From a virus, in the IMG/VR virus record IMGVR_UViG_3300008113_000264, positions 1-43,537 of that record: a stretch of DNA of 43,537 bases. One strand, 5' to 3'. The position numbers and the translations under genes are program-made. The notes under the pieces are model-generated. The model saw only the letters and a list, made by a program, of their open reading frames with translations, searched no databases and had not been told where the DNA came from. Positions 27,275-35,380 of this stretch are shown piece after piece (positions within the stretch are counted from its first letter, which is position 1; each line of letters starts with the position of its first letter).

Positions 27275-28732
27275 ATGTCAATTAATAATTCATATTTTAG
27301 TAAAAATAATACCATAATTTCAAATAGTTTTACAAACACAGGAAGAAATCCTGTTATGGAACTATTTTACGGGTCAGTTATTTCAACACAATACCCAAAT
27401 GGTTACAGTAGATTTATTTTTGATTTAGATTTAACTTTATTATCTAAGAAATACACTGACGGTACAATATCAAAAAATTGTAGTGATACGGTGACTCACA
27501 CTTTAAGAATGACAAACACAATTTCATTTAGTGAGGAATTTTTGAACACAAGAACATCACAATCAAGACAACGAGCGACTTCATTTGATTTAATATTATT
27601 TAGAATTCCTGAAGGTCAAATTTGGGATGAAGGTGTTGGATATGATTTCGCAGATTTAATGTATGAAAATAGACCAATAGATAAATCATTTTCTGATAGA
27701 CCATCTAATTGGTATCAAACAGATACATTATATACTTGGAGTGAACCTGGTATATACAACAACAAAAACAACGGTGCATTTAATTATGATGACTTAGTTA
27801 TTGTTGACACACAACATTTCCAATTTGGTAATGAGAACATTAGTTTTAATATGACTAATGAGATAAACTCAATATTAAATGGTTCACTAACAAATGTAAC
27901 AGGATGGGGAATCGCATTTAAACCTCAAGTTGAGAACTTGTCAGGTTTGACCGATAACTATGAAGTACAATTTTTTACAAGACATACTCAAACATTTTAC
28001 GAACCATACTTAGAAACCTCTTACAATGATGTTATCGAAGATGACCGTAATTTATTTACATTGGGTAAAGTTAATAAATTATATTTATATTTATATGACA
28101 ATGGAGAACCAATTAGTTTGGATTCTAATCCAACAGTCACTATTTCTGATACAACAGGTTCGCCTATTTCAGGTTTAACCTCTATATCAACTTGTCAAAG
28201 AACTAAAGGTGTTTATGAAGTGGTAATACCACCTCTTATTGGTTATAAAACACCTTGTATGTTTTCTGATACTTGGGGGGATTTATATTTGAACGGATTC
28301 AAAATTCCTAACATAACTAATGACTTTACAATTCAACCATTTAAAAATTCAATTCAAATTGGTACTACCTCATCGGCCGAACCTAAATTATATGGATTTG
28401 ATTTTTACGGAATAAAACAAGATGAAAAAATCTTTAATACCGATGTACGTAAAGTTGGAGTCATTATTAAACAAGCGTATACAACAAAAAAATTATTATT
28501 AAAAGTTGACGCTTATTATAGAATTTATGTTAGAGAAGGACAAACTGAAGTTGAAGTTCAAAATTGGACTAAAATAAATAGAACACCAAACGAATATTAT
28601 TTTGTATTTGATACGAGAGATAAAATCCCCAATGAATATTATATTGATATCAAAGTGGAAAGTAGTGGTGAAATAAATACATATAAACGAACATTAAAAT
28701 TCCAAATTGTTAACATAAAATATTTGGAGTAA
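27275..28732 (+). CDS. Probable tail/baseplate structural protein (485 aa), unknown family
   Basis: Predominantly beta-strand composition, rich in Asn, Thr, Tyr and Asp. Visible pieces include SRFIFDLDLTLLSKKY, RATSFDLILFRIPEGQIWDEG and a C-terminal half of immunoglobulin-like strands (VNKLYLYLYDNGEPISLD, YYFVFDTRDKIPNEYYIDIK). No catalytic motif is seen. A wedge, sheath-like or fibre-connector role is plausible from its position beside the OB-fold hub gene. No T4 counterpart is recognised. A TATTTAT motif and A/T-rich leader precede it. Confidence 0.6.
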   Translation: MSINNSYFSKNNTIISNSFTNTGRNPVMELFYGSVISTQYPNGYSRFIFDLDLTLLSKKYTDGTISKNCSDTVTHTLRMTNTISFSEEFLNTRTSQSRQRATSFDLILFRIPEGQIWDEGVGYDFADLMYENRPIDKSFSDRPSNWYQTDTLYTWSEPGIYNNKNNGAFNYDDLVIVDTQHFQFGNENISFNMTNEINSILNGSLTNVTGWGIAFKPQVENLSGLTDNYEVQFFTRHTQTFYEPYLETSYNDVIEDDRNLFTLGKVNKLYLYLYDNGEPISLDSNPTVTISDTTGSPISGLTSISTCQRTKGVYEVVIPPLIGYKTPCMFSDTWGDLYLNGFKIPNITNDFTIQPFKNSIQIGTTSSAEPKLYGFDFYGIKQDEKIFNTDVRKVGVIIKQAYTTKKLLLKVDAYYRIYVREGQTEVEVQNWTKINRTPNEYYFVFDTRDKIPNEYYIDIKVESSGEINTYKRTLKFQIVNIKYLE

Positions 28733-28733
28733 C

Positions 28734-28740
28734 TATTTAT
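28734..28740 (+). promoter_or_regulatory. TATTTAT motif (late-promoter candidate)
   Basis: TATTTAT 14 bases upstream of the small gene at 28755, followed by an A-rich leader AATAAAAAAAAGAT. Confidence 0.45.
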
Positions 28741-28754
28741 AATAAAAAAAAGAT

Positions 28755-28922
28755 ATGGGAAACGTAAGTGCAAATACTGAGACTATCGTGTGTGTATATA
28801 ACTGTAGTGGAGAAACTATGGAAATTATACCACCACACCCTGTTTATTCTGATTTAACGGGTGGAACTGTAACACAATTAAATATGATTACATTAGGCGG
28901 TATTAATGGTTTAAACGCTTGA
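28755..28922 (+). CDS. Small unknown protein (55 aa)
   Basis: Short frame MGNVSANTETIVCVYNC... to LGGINGLNA, stop TGA. It holds two Cys four residues apart (VCVYNC) and is otherwise uncharged and beta-prone. It has its own TATTTAT motif and A-rich leader upstream and a strong terminator 22 bases after the stop. These make it a genuine last gene of the baseplate unit despite its size. It could be a small decoration or assembly protein; nothing more can be said. Confidence 0.6.
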   Translation: MGNVSANTETIVCVYNCSGETMEIIPPHPVYSDLTGGTVTQLNMITLGGINGLNA

Positions 28923-28944
28923 TAGATATGTGATTAAGATTTTT

Positions 28945-28974
28945 AAGGGGAATTCTAACATTCCCCTTTTTTGT
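28945..28974 (+). terminator. Rho-independent terminator
   Basis: Inverted repeat AAGGGGAAT / ATTCCCCTT with a six-base loop and a trailing T run. It ends the baseplate unit. Confidence 0.85.
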
Positions 28975-28989
28975 TGTTTTTAATTTTAG

Positions 28990-28997
28990 TATGTTTG
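28990..28997 (+). promoter_or_regulatory. Bacteroidota-type -7 box candidate
   Basis: TATGTTTG matches the Bacteroidota consensus TAnnTTTG. It lies between the terminator and the gene at 29013, 15 bases before the ATG. A TTTG lies about 16 bases upstream, shorter than the usual spacing. A TATAAT at 29001-29006 is an alternative core. Confidence 0.35.
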
Positions 28998-29012
28998 TAG
29001 TATAATTAAACA

Positions 29013-29426
29013 ATGATGAGTGTTAAGAGATTTTTTAAGAGGATGTATGTTAGGTATCTAAAAGTTGTAAGATATCAAGTTAGTAATGAAACAAATAAAT
29101 TAACCGACAATGAACGAATTACTAAAACAATTTGTATGAAGTTAATTAATCACCCACTGTCAAAATTTTTGATAGCACCATTATCAGGTAAACGATATAT
29201 CAAGAATGAGTCATTAAACATATTTGTGGTTTTAGACGATAAAAGAGTTAGTATAACGAATCATGTTTATCATTATGATGTTACTATACCACAAAGAGAA
29301 TTTGATAGATTGGCGTTGATGTTTGACAATAAAACTGAGAACATTAGACAATCATTTGAAAATGATATGAAGTCACAGATTGTTCACTCATTGTCAACAA
29401 TCTTAACTAAGATAAGTAACTTATAA
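29013..29426 (+). CDS. Unknown basic protein (137 aa)
   Basis: The N-terminus is strongly basic (SVKRFFKRMYVRYLKVVRYQ). The middle is beta-rich (LNIFVVLDDKRVSITNHVYHYDVTI) and the C-terminal helix contains MKSQIVHSLSTILTKI. No domain is recognised. It is flanked by terminators on both sides and faces the convergent gene at 29453, so it seems to form its own transcription unit with a separate, possibly host-type promoter. A regulatory or early role is possible but not shown. Confidence 0.55.
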   Translation: MMSVKRFFKRMYVRYLKVVRYQVSNETNKLTDNERITKTICMKLINHPLSKFLIAPLSGKRYIKNESLNIFVVLDDKRVSITNHVYHYDVTIPQREFDRLALMFDNKTENIRQSFENDMKSQIVHSLSTILTKISNL

Positions 29427-29429
29427 TAA

Positions 29430-29460
29430 ATAACCCCATCTAAACAGTGGGGTTATTTTA
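29430..29460. terminator. Bidirectional terminator between convergent genes
   Basis: Stem AACCCCA / TGGGGTT with a nine-base loop. It is flanked by A/T-rich runs on both sides and overlaps the last codons of the minus-strand gene. Confidence 0.75.
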
Positions 29461-30112
29461 TTTCTTTAATAATTTCTTTAATAATCATTAATAGTTCATT
29501 CTCATTTAATCTTATAATTTTTTTATTAGTGTTATGTTCATTAATTGTATGAACTTTATGTTTCTTTTCTGTATAAGACCCATCTTTATTTTTTTCCCAC
29601 ACACCAACAACTCTTTTTATATTATTTCTTAATGAACTTTTTATTTTTTTATGATTTATTTCGGTATTAACAAATTCAGTAAATGGTTCCAAATAATTTG
29701 ATTCCCATTTTTTCATACCAAGTTCTAACGGTCCGTTGTAAGCACCCGCACTTGTTGTTGTATCCATTTCTTTCAATGGAACAATTTTATTTTTTTTACC
29801 GGGAAATTGATTTATAACACCACCTTCATCGTCATTTAATTCAGGATGGTTTTTAAGATAATCGGATATTCTTTTTGATTTTGACTCAATTTTTTTAATT
29901 TTCTTTTTTGGGGTATCCATTTTTCCATCATAACTATCATATTCTAACATAGCATTAATGTATTTTGAAACAGGAATTGTAAACGGTTCTAAATCACTTT
30001 TGTCAAACTCTCTTACTCCGGGTGATAAAGGTGTTACATATGAACCCCTACTACCTGAACTAGTATTTGTTGATTCATTTATGTGGATTTTATTATTATT
30101 CATAACTATCAT
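29453..30112 (-). CDS. Unknown protein with duplicated LEPFT motif (219 aa)
   Basis: Contains two copies of a segment of the form SxGxYxxPLxxGxxxxxxxxLEPFTxxV: residues about 19-48 (ending SDLEPFTIPV) and about 121-148 (ending SNYLEPFTEFV). Lys-rich helical stretches lie between and after, and a C-terminal amphipathic helix reads KIIRLNENELLMIIKEII. The listed start could instead be the second ATG (MNNNKIHINES), 9 bases downstream. A TATTTAT motif lies 9 bases before the first ATG. No family is recognised. A virion role is guessed from the motif upstream and the C-terminal helix. Confidence 0.55.
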   Translation of the reverse strand: MIVMNNNKIHINESTNTSSGSRGSYVTPLSPGVREFDKSDLEPFTIPVSKYINAMLEYDSYDGKMDTPKKKIKKIESKSKRISDYLKNHPELNDDEGGVINQFPGKKNKIVPLKEMDTTTSAGAYNGPLELGMKKWESNYLEPFTEFVNTEINHKKIKSSLRNNIKRVVGVWEKNKDGSYTEKKHKVHTINEHNTNKKIIRLNENELLMIIKEIIKEIK

Positions 30113-30121
30113 TTATACATT

Positions 30122-30128
30122 ATAAATA
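30122..30128 (-). promoter_or_regulatory. TATTTAT motif (late-promoter candidate)
   Basis: TATTTAT on the minus strand, 9 bases from the first ATG of the 219-aa gene (18 bases from the second). On the plus strand the same site reads TATAAATA, the classical T4 late box, so it could serve the gene at 30138 instead or as well. Confidence 0.4.
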
Positions 30129-30137
30129 TCTAATAAT

Positions 30138-30365
30138 ATGGAAGAACAAAACTTATATGGTCAACTTTTTGGTAAAATACCATTATTCACTAAAGAACAT
30201 TTAGAAACTATTATAAATACAGTTGATAGAGAACGAGCGATTTATTATTTAATACAAGCGGTTGGTCACGCATATGACTCAGGTGCATTTACATTAGGTG
30301 AGTGTGAAATATTATCTAAATCAATTAGAATATTAACACAGGAAGACACGGATTCTGATAAATAA
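30138..30365 (+). CDS. Unknown small helical protein (75 aa)
   Basis: Helical protein with a central segment RAIYYLIQAVGHAYDSGAF and an acidic tail (EDTDSDK). No known motif is visible. It is the only gene of a short plus-strand unit between two minus-strand blocks, with a terminator directly behind its stop. A small DNA-binding or regulatory role is possible but unsupported. Confidence 0.5.
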   Translation: MEEQNLYGQLFGKIPLFTKEHLETIINTVDRERAIYYLIQAVGHAYDSGAFTLGECEILSKSIRILTQEDTDSDK

Positions 30366-30394
30366 AAAAAGGTCAGATTTCTCTGACCTTTTAA
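30365..30394. terminator. Bidirectional terminator
   Basis: Stem AAAAGGTCAGA / TCTGACCTTTT with a four-base loop; A run on the left and T run on the right. It serves the 75-aa gene and the convergent major capsid gene. Confidence 0.85.
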
Positions 30395-30413
30395 TATATC
30401 TTTAAGATATTGA

Positions 30414-30545
30414 TTATCTCAATTCTCTTAAATCAAATGTACGAACACCATCAACTGTGATTCTCGCGTAGAAACGGTTGTTAACCATTTTCTTAGCGTA
30501 TCTCGTCATTATACCTTTGATTGGTGTAAAGTTGAATGGGTTGTA
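30414..30545 (-). pseudogene. Detached C-terminus of the major capsid protein
   Basis: This frame lies -1 relative to the capsid frame and encodes YNPFNFTPIKGIMTRYAKKM and then NNRFYARITVDGVRTFDLRELR before a TAA at 30414-30416. It is the expected end of a gp23-like capsid protein (compare FQPxxGFKTRYG in T4-like capsids). It has no start codon. The segment that should link it to LLDTG in the upstream frame (a strand with the YAPY pattern in relatives) is absent. So it appears disconnected by a frame-changing deletion; a single-base error is a simpler alternative. Confidence 0.8.
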
Positions 30546-32173
30546 CCTGTGTCTAACAATGATGTTCCTTTGTGACCGATTAACACTGTGTTTGGTGGGA
30601 AGTAAGGGTCACGGTATACTTGGTATCTACCAGATAATGTACCGATTCTCTCAATACCCATGTTGAATTGGTCTTGTTCAGGAGACGCGTTAGATACGTG
30701 GAAGTATTCTAAATCGTCAAAGATTGCAGAAATTTCAGAAGAAACAACAATCCAGTTAGCTCCACCTCTCAATGTTGATTTGTGAATTTGTGCTGATAAT
30801 TGGTTAATAGCCGTAATCAACGTTTGATTCCAATCTTTTTGAGTGTATGAAGTAGCCAAACCTGATACTCTTCTCCATCCGTTGTAATCCCAACGTAAGT
30901 TCCAAGCCGCTCCTTTACGTAAATCTCTCAAGATTTCACGGTCAATCTCAGCTGCAACTTGTTCAGACAATAACGCAGTTAACTCAGCTTCCGCATCAAT
31001 GTTGTGGAATGCTGCAACGTCTTGTGCTAATTCAGGAGACCATTGTGCTCTTAGTTTTCTTTCAGTAACAGATACTGTAACAGAATCTAAATCAAAAGAA
31101 ACCTCACCAATTCTGTCTTCAAACTCTAAGTTTGCATAACGTTTAAACACTGCAGTAAATGATGTTGCAGTATCCGCAGATGTAATAGTTGTACCTGTGT
31201 AACCATCTAAAGTACCTTCACCACAAGTCGCACATACAGGACAAGATAAGTCAACTTCTAAATAGATGTAACCTCTAGCGTCACAAATATTTTTAAATGA
31301 ACCACCGTTACCTGAAGATGGGAATGTAGTTTGAATTGTATCACCATATTTAACGATACCTGAACCATATTGTTGAGTTACAACTCTAAATAATAATGGT
31401 GTCGTTTCAGTTAATCCTGAAAAACATGCTGACGCTGCGTCAATATCTAAACCAGCACCTTTAGTGATAACTAAATCAGATAAGAAAGTTTCTGTATCCA
31501 TTTCGTTTCCATCAGGACCGATTAATTTTCCAGCACCATCTTCGTTAAATCCTGACATTTTGATGATAATTTTTCTTACAGTTTCACCATCATATTCAGT
31601 AGTTGCATCAACTAATGAACTACCTGACCATACTTGTACTAAAGTGTCGGCAGTTACCGCAGTAAATGCACCTTTAGAATAGTCAAATAAACCTGCCGGG
31701 TCTAAACCTGGTTCAGAACCTTCGTAAAATAAATCATAAAGATTTTTTTGGTAAGCGTCTGCACCTGAGTAACCTTCGTTTGGTGTTGCAGGACCGTTAG
31801 GTGCTCCGTAAGGTCTGTAATGTTCACCATTGTCATAACCTTGGATTTTAGGTACGAAGTAGAACAATTTACCGATAGGTAAGTTCATTGCTTGTACAGA
31901 AACGATATCGTTCGCTAACAATTTAGAGAATACACGTCTAACGATAGGGAAAACCACAGTTTCAAACGCTCCGTTTGAACCTTCTGATGTTGCCTCGTTA
32001 ATTAAGAAAGACGCTTGGTTTTCGTATAATTGTGCTACGTTTTCTTTTAAGTGACCTTTAAGACCGTCTAAGAATCCTAATTTGTCCCATTTGTTAATTG
32101 TATCTTCTTTGATAACTTTAAGGTGTTTTAAACCGATGTTACCAACAAGACCTGATTCTAATAATGCTCCCAT
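30509..32173 (-). CDS. Major capsid protein (T4 gp23-like), out of frame at its C-terminus
   Basis: 554 aa as read. The order of features follows T4-like capsids: an N-terminal helical part, FPIVRRVFSKLLANDIVSVQ, MNLPIGKLFYFVPK, then a long beta-rich centre. Next come SFDLDSVTVSVTERKLRAQW, AELTALLSEQVAAEIDREIL and VSSEISAIFDDLEY, and then RYQVYRDPYFPPNTVLIGHK and GTSLLDTG. After that the frame runs into a short unrelated tail (TTHSTLHQSKV) and stops. It forms the head shell after prohead cleavage. The real C-terminus lies in the -1 frame at 30414-30545. Gene order (scaffold directly upstream, then protease and portal further upstream) supports the assignment. No TATTTAT is visible, only an A-rich leader with AAATAAATAAC. 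Confidence 0.92.
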   Translation of the reverse strand: MGALLESGLVGNIGLKHLKVIKEDTINKWDKLGFLDGLKGHLKENVAQLYENQASFLINEATSEGSNGAFETVVFPIVRRVFSKLLANDIVSVQAMNLPIGKLFYFVPKIQGYDNGEHYRPYGAPNGPATPNEGYSGADAYQKNLYDLFYEGSEPGLDPAGLFDYSKGAFTAVTADTLVQVWSGSSLVDATTEYDGETVRKIIIKMSGFNEDGAGKLIGPDGNEMDTETFLSDLVITKGAGLDIDAASACFSGLTETTPLLFRVVTQQYGSGIVKYGDTIQTTFPSSGNGGSFKNICDARGYIYLEVDLSCPVCATCGEGTLDGYTGTTITSADTATSFTAVFKRYANLEFEDRIGEVSFDLDSVTVSVTERKLRAQWSPELAQDVAAFHNIDAEAELTALLSEQVAAEIDREILRDLRKGAAWNLRWDYNGWRRVSGLATSYTQKDWNQTLITAINQLSAQIHKSTLRGGANWIVVSSEISAIFDDLEYFHVSNASPEQDQFNMGIERIGTLSGRYQVYRDPYFPPNTVLIGHKGTSLLDTGTTHSTLHQSKV

Positions 32174-32208
32174 TTTTAGTTTTTGTTATTTATTTGTTTT
32201 TGTTTATT

Positions 32209-33732
32209 TTATTTTTTAATCTTATCCATCAAATCTTTCATTCTTAAAAATTGTGGATTTTCATAAGTTTTTGATTCAATTAAAGTAACTGCTGAACCTG
32301 TAGAAGGTGTTCTTTCAATAGTTCTTTCAACTGATTCGTTAATTGATTTTGAACTAACATTTGAATTTGAAAGTTCGTTTTTAATACTTTGATATAAATT
32401 TTTAGATTCTTTAATAGTTTCAACACTATCAAATCTTCTTAATATATTTATTTTCTCTTGTTTTGTTGTAGTATGTTCTGTGAATAAACGAGTAGCGTAT
32501 GCTAAGTTTGAATTAAATACCGCAACTTCATTAAGTTTATTTCTAAAGACATTAAGTGCATTTCTATACTCTTCGTTCTTTTCTCTCAACAATCTTAATT
32601 CACCTCTATCTTGTGACTCAGAAATTGCGTTGTTAACTTTAGAGTGTGCTCTTGGTTTTGGTAAACCACCTTTTCTGAAATTAGAACCATTACCTAATGT
32701 TCTTGCAGCTTCACTAGTTTCACCACCTCTTTTACTTGTTTTTGGTTTAACTTTAAACTCACCGTCTAAATTTTCACCATCTTTATAAGTAAATTTAGCT
32801 TTACCAGTACCAACTGATTTAGGACCTTCTTTCATTTTAGTTTTAAATCCTTGACCTTGATTAGGTTTTGAATCATACTTAAATTTAGGTTTACCCATAC
32901 CTACACCTTTAGGTTTAGTTGATTTCTTAGATTCCATAACAGGATATTCTTCTTCTTCATCATATTCTGAATATGACTCATCACCAAGTCCTGATAAATC
33001 TAATGAATCATCTTCACCAATTTCAAGTTCGTAGATAGTTTCACCTTCCATAGGTTCTTCTTCACTATCGTACACGTCTTCGTAGAATTCATTTTCCATT
33101 TCATCTAAATTGTAATCAGTATTGTCATCTTCTTCTTGTTCTGAAAATACTCTTTCAATTATAGATTCAATAGTTTCTTCACCATCAGCATCAGTCTCAT
33201 CTACTTCATCATAATCACTTTCGTAGAATTCTGATTCATACATGTCCATATCTGATTCGTTCCATTCTTCTTCCATATCGGATTCTTGTACTATCATATA
33301 TTCTTTATTTGTTGAATTATCTTTTAAGCTGATATTTGCACCGTCTTTTTTAACGATAACTTCATCATCAGGACTCAATAATTGAAATACTTTTAAAACT
33401 TCCTCATCAGATGGTAAATTACCTTCATTATCAGGTTGTGTTAAATCTATAACATCTTCGTCCCCTTCTTCGTTATCAGTATCCATTGATAACTCGTTGT
33501 CTTCCATATCAACATCATCAACTTCAGTATCATCAACTTCAGTATCTGTGTCAACATCGTCAACGGGTTGGTCAATCTCTTCTTCTTGTTCAAATAGAGA
33601 TTCTTTTACAAGTTCTTTGATTTCTGACTTCATAGTAGATGCCAGTATTCCTTTTGCATTTTGAGCGACTGCCTCTTCCAAATTTTTCATTTGAATCATA
33701 GCCTCTTCAACTAAATTTTTTTCTTTTCCCAT
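32209..33732 (-). CDS. Prohead core/scaffolding protein (gp22 position), very acidic
   Basis: 507 aa. The N-terminal helix (NLVEEAMIQMKNLEEAVAQN) is followed by a long Asp/Glu-rich region (about 50-270). A basic repeat stretch contains GVGMGKPKFKYDSK and SVGTGKAKFTYKDG, and the C-terminal part has helices including LRLLREKNEEYRNALNVFRN and LNEVAVFNSNLAYATRLFTE. This composition and the position between protease and capsid gene fit a gp22-like scaffold. The C-terminal helical block recalls T4-like core proteins. It forms the inner core of the prohead and is normally degraded by the gp21-like protease. A TATTTAT motif lies 22 bases before the ATG. Confidence 0.8.
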   Translation of the reverse strand: MGKEKNLVEEAMIQMKNLEEAVAQNAKGILASTMKSEIKELVKESLFEQEEEIDQPVDDVDTDTEVDDTEVDDVDMEDNELSMDTDNEEGDEDVIDLTQPDNEGNLPSDEEVLKVFQLLSPDDEVIVKKDGANISLKDNSTNKEYMIVQESDMEEEWNESDMDMYESEFYESDYDEVDETDADGEETIESIIERVFSEQEEDDNTDYNLDEMENEFYEDVYDSEEEPMEGETIYELEIGEDDSLDLSGLGDESYSEYDEEEEYPVMESKKSTKPKGVGMGKPKFKYDSKPNQGQGFKTKMKEGPKSVGTGKAKFTYKDGENLDGEFKVKPKTSKRGGETSEAARTLGNGSNFRKGGLPKPRAHSKVNNAISESQDRGELRLLREKNEEYRNALNVFRNKLNEVAVFNSNLAYATRLFTEHTTTKQEKINILRRFDSVETIKESKNLYQSIKNELSNSNVSSKSINESVERTIERTPSTGSAVTLIESKTYENPQFLRMKDLMDKIKK

Positions 33733-33754
33733 TTAAGAATGTAGTTTTTTAATA

Positions 33755-33761
33755 ATAAATA
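33755..33761 (-). promoter_or_regulatory. TATTTAT motif (late-promoter candidate)
   Basis: TATTTAT on the minus strand, 22 bases upstream of the scaffold ATG, in a 156-base gap after the DUF4494 terminator. Confidence 0.4.
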
Positions 33762-33837
33762 TTACTAAAATTTAAAAAATCTTAATTGATAACTTGATTA
33801 TGTTATTTTTTTTTATTATTTGGTTTTTTTGGGCATA

Positions 33838-33868
33838 AAAAAAGGAGGGTGTTTATCCCTCCTTTGGT
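33838..33868 (-). terminator. Rho-independent terminator of the DUF4494/protease unit
   Basis: Stem AAAGGAGGG / CCCTCCTTT with a seven-base loop. On the minus strand the T run follows the stem, so it ends transcription coming from the prohead protease and DUF4494 genes. Confidence 0.8.
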
Positions 33869-33888
33869 AATTATTGAATTCAAAGATT

Positions 33889-34104
33889 TTATTCTATCAC
33901 CTCATCAATTTTGCTTTCAACAATTCCTGTTATCCTCCAATCCATTGTATAGTTCTCGTATACCTTAGTAACTTTAGCCTCAACATCGGTAGGACTATAA
34001 CCTAAAACTAATTTTTCTTCTCTTACTTTTTTTACTTTACCTGATTCAGTATCTAACAAATCAGATGTGATTTTTGCCACAAAATATTTTTCTCCTTGTT
34101 CCAT
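33889..34104 (-). CDS. DUF4494-like protein (71 aa)
   Basis: Small alpha/beta protein. The pattern EKYFVAKITSDLLD...GKVKKVREEKLVLGYSPTDVEAKVTKVYE matches the DUF4494 family (a short strand, a Lys-rich turn, a second strand, then an A-E helix), which is known mainly from Bacteroidota and their phages. The function is unknown. It follows the prohead protease gene after 6 bases and is followed by a terminator. It supports a Bacteroidota host. Confidence 0.65.
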   Translation of the reverse strand: MEQGEKYFVAKITSDLLDTESGKVKKVREEKLVLGYSPTDVEAKVTKVYENYTMDWRITGIVESKIDEVIE

Positions 34105-34110
34105 ATTATA

Positions 34111-34833
34111 TTATTTTCCCAAATAATCGGACAATCTTTTCATTAAGTCAAGGGATTTATTACCCGATTCACCAACATGTCTGTCAACCGACATTCTTTT
34201 TTCTTCCTCAAGGTTTTCCTCATACATATGTTTATCATCTTTATTTAAGAATAAATAAGCACCTGGTGTTGACGGTGAAGATACTAAGTCAAAACAAATT
34301 AACTCAAAGTCATCTTGTACTTCGTTTTGTTCACCAACTTTTTTAAGTGAACCAACACCTCTTGATGATATACCTAACGTAACACCTTGTCTTAAATAAT
34401 TTGCAGCCATATCTCCTTTAGTTGATACAATACCTCTTTCGTGGAAACCTGGACTAGTTAACAATTTAAGTTTACCCATTAAAGTATTACCTTCCCACCA
34501 TACTTCAGTAATAAGGTGTGATACTCTATCTAAATCAATCAATGATGATTCGGGGTGATTTAATTCAGAAAGTGATGTTCCTTTCTCAATCATTTTTTTG
34601 TAGTTGTCCGCTTCACGTTTTAAAATACGTTCAGGATATACACGACCATTTCTGTTGGGTGTATTATATTTTTGTAGAACTGCATAAAATTCAAACGGTT
34701 TAGAGTGGTCTAAGAAATTATTAGACTCTAAAATATATGAATTGTGTCCTGTTTTTGGTGAAATGAAACCTGCATCGTATTCAATTAAAATACCTTTGCC
34801 GGTCTCATTTGGATTTAAAATTCGTAAACTCAT
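34111..34833 (-). CDS. Prohead core protease (T4 gp21-like, peptidase family S77)
   Basis: 240 aa. The family pattern is clear. RNGRVYPERIL near residue 61 is followed by SELNHPESSLIDLDRVSH with catalytic His93, LMGKLKLLTSPG, and TLGISSRGVGSL with the nucleophile at Ser156 or Ser157. The acidic member is probably in ELICFDLVSSPS (Asp182). It cleaves the scaffold, capsid and other core proteins during prohead maturation, normally after its own activation. Its place between portal-region genes and the scaffold gene is as in T4. A TATTTAT motif lies 15 bases before the ATG. Confidence 0.92.
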   Translation of the reverse strand: MSLRILNPNETGKGILIEYDAGFISPKTGHNSYILESNNFLDHSKPFEFYAVLQKYNTPNRNGRVYPERILKREADNYKKMIEKGTSLSELNHPESSLIDLDRVSHLITEVWWEGNTLMGKLKLLTSPGFHERGIVSTKGDMAANYLRQGVTLGISSRGVGSLKKVGEQNEVQDDFELICFDLVSSPSTPGAYLFLNKDDKHMYEENLEEEKRMSVDRHVGESGNKSLDLMKRLSDYLGK

Positions 34834-34848
34834 CGTAATGTTTTAATA

Positions 34849-34855
34849 ATAAATA
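34849..34855 (-). promoter_or_regulatory. TATTTAT motif (late-promoter candidate)
   Basis: TATTTAT on the minus strand, 15 bases before the protease ATG, between it and the stop of the 153-aa gene. Confidence 0.45.
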
Positions 34856-35317
34856 TTAAACATATTCAAATAATGACGTTTCTTTTTTTGTTTTAGATAG
34901 ATAAAAATTAAAATAAGTATTTGATTTGAAGTTATCAAAGAAAATTTGCGATGTAATCTCTTTAAGAATGTCCTTGAGTTTTTTATCTTTAAAATCAATT
35001 GTTTCATCAGTTAGATAAAAATTAATTTCAAGATTCATAAATGATTTTTTGTTTAATGATAATCCGCTAGACCTTAAATCTAAATCAACAATAAACTTAT
35101 CATCAAATATTTTACGATTAATTTTGTCGTAGACAGAATGTTTTATGGCTCTACTTAGGTTTAAAACAACTCTTGACCAATTTTCAGAATCTTGTATGGG
35201 TTCAACCCAAGTTTGGATGTTTAGATAAACAGATTTTAAATTAACCGAATCCACTGTTCCGTATAATACTTTTGCGGTTTTAAAACCTTGTATTTTACAC
35301 GTTTTCCCTTTTTTCAT
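34856..35317 (-). CDS. Unknown protein in head block (153 aa)
   Basis: Alternating beta strands and helices: KVLYGTVDSVNLKSVYLNIQ, WVEPIQDSENWSRVV, KFIVDLDLRSSGLSLN and LEINFYLTD. No catalytic residues are apparent. The family is not recognised. It lies between the gp67/68-position gene and the protease gene, and its ATG is preceded by a 96-base divergent gap shared with the bS21 gene. It may be a small head or assembly protein. Confidence 0.6.
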   Translation of the reverse strand: MKKGKTCKIQGFKTAKVLYGTVDSVNLKSVYLNIQTWVEPIQDSENWSRVVLNLSRAIKHSVYDKINRKIFDDKFIVDLDLRSSGLSLNKKSFMNLEINFYLTDETIDFKDKKLKDILKEITSQIFFDNFKSNTYFNFYLSKTKKETSLFEYV

Positions 35318-35361
35318 TATTTTTCATACGATATAATGTTTATTTTTCATAATAGTAAGTA

Positions 35362-35380
35362 TATTTACAATAAGAGTCAA
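35362..35380 (+). promoter_or_regulatory. Possible promoter element of the bS21 gene
   Basis: TATATTTACAATAAGAGT-like segment located about 35-50 bases before the bS21 ATG. It closely resembles the element upstream of the PhoH gene (18809). A promoter role is inferred from that similarity. Confidence 0.3.

Noticed and set aside
30121-30128. TATAAATA as a classical T4 late promoter for the gene at 30138
   Set aside because: It is a single ambiguous site; the TATTTAT orientation before other genes fits the window better. Not excluded, so it is only mentioned in the feature.
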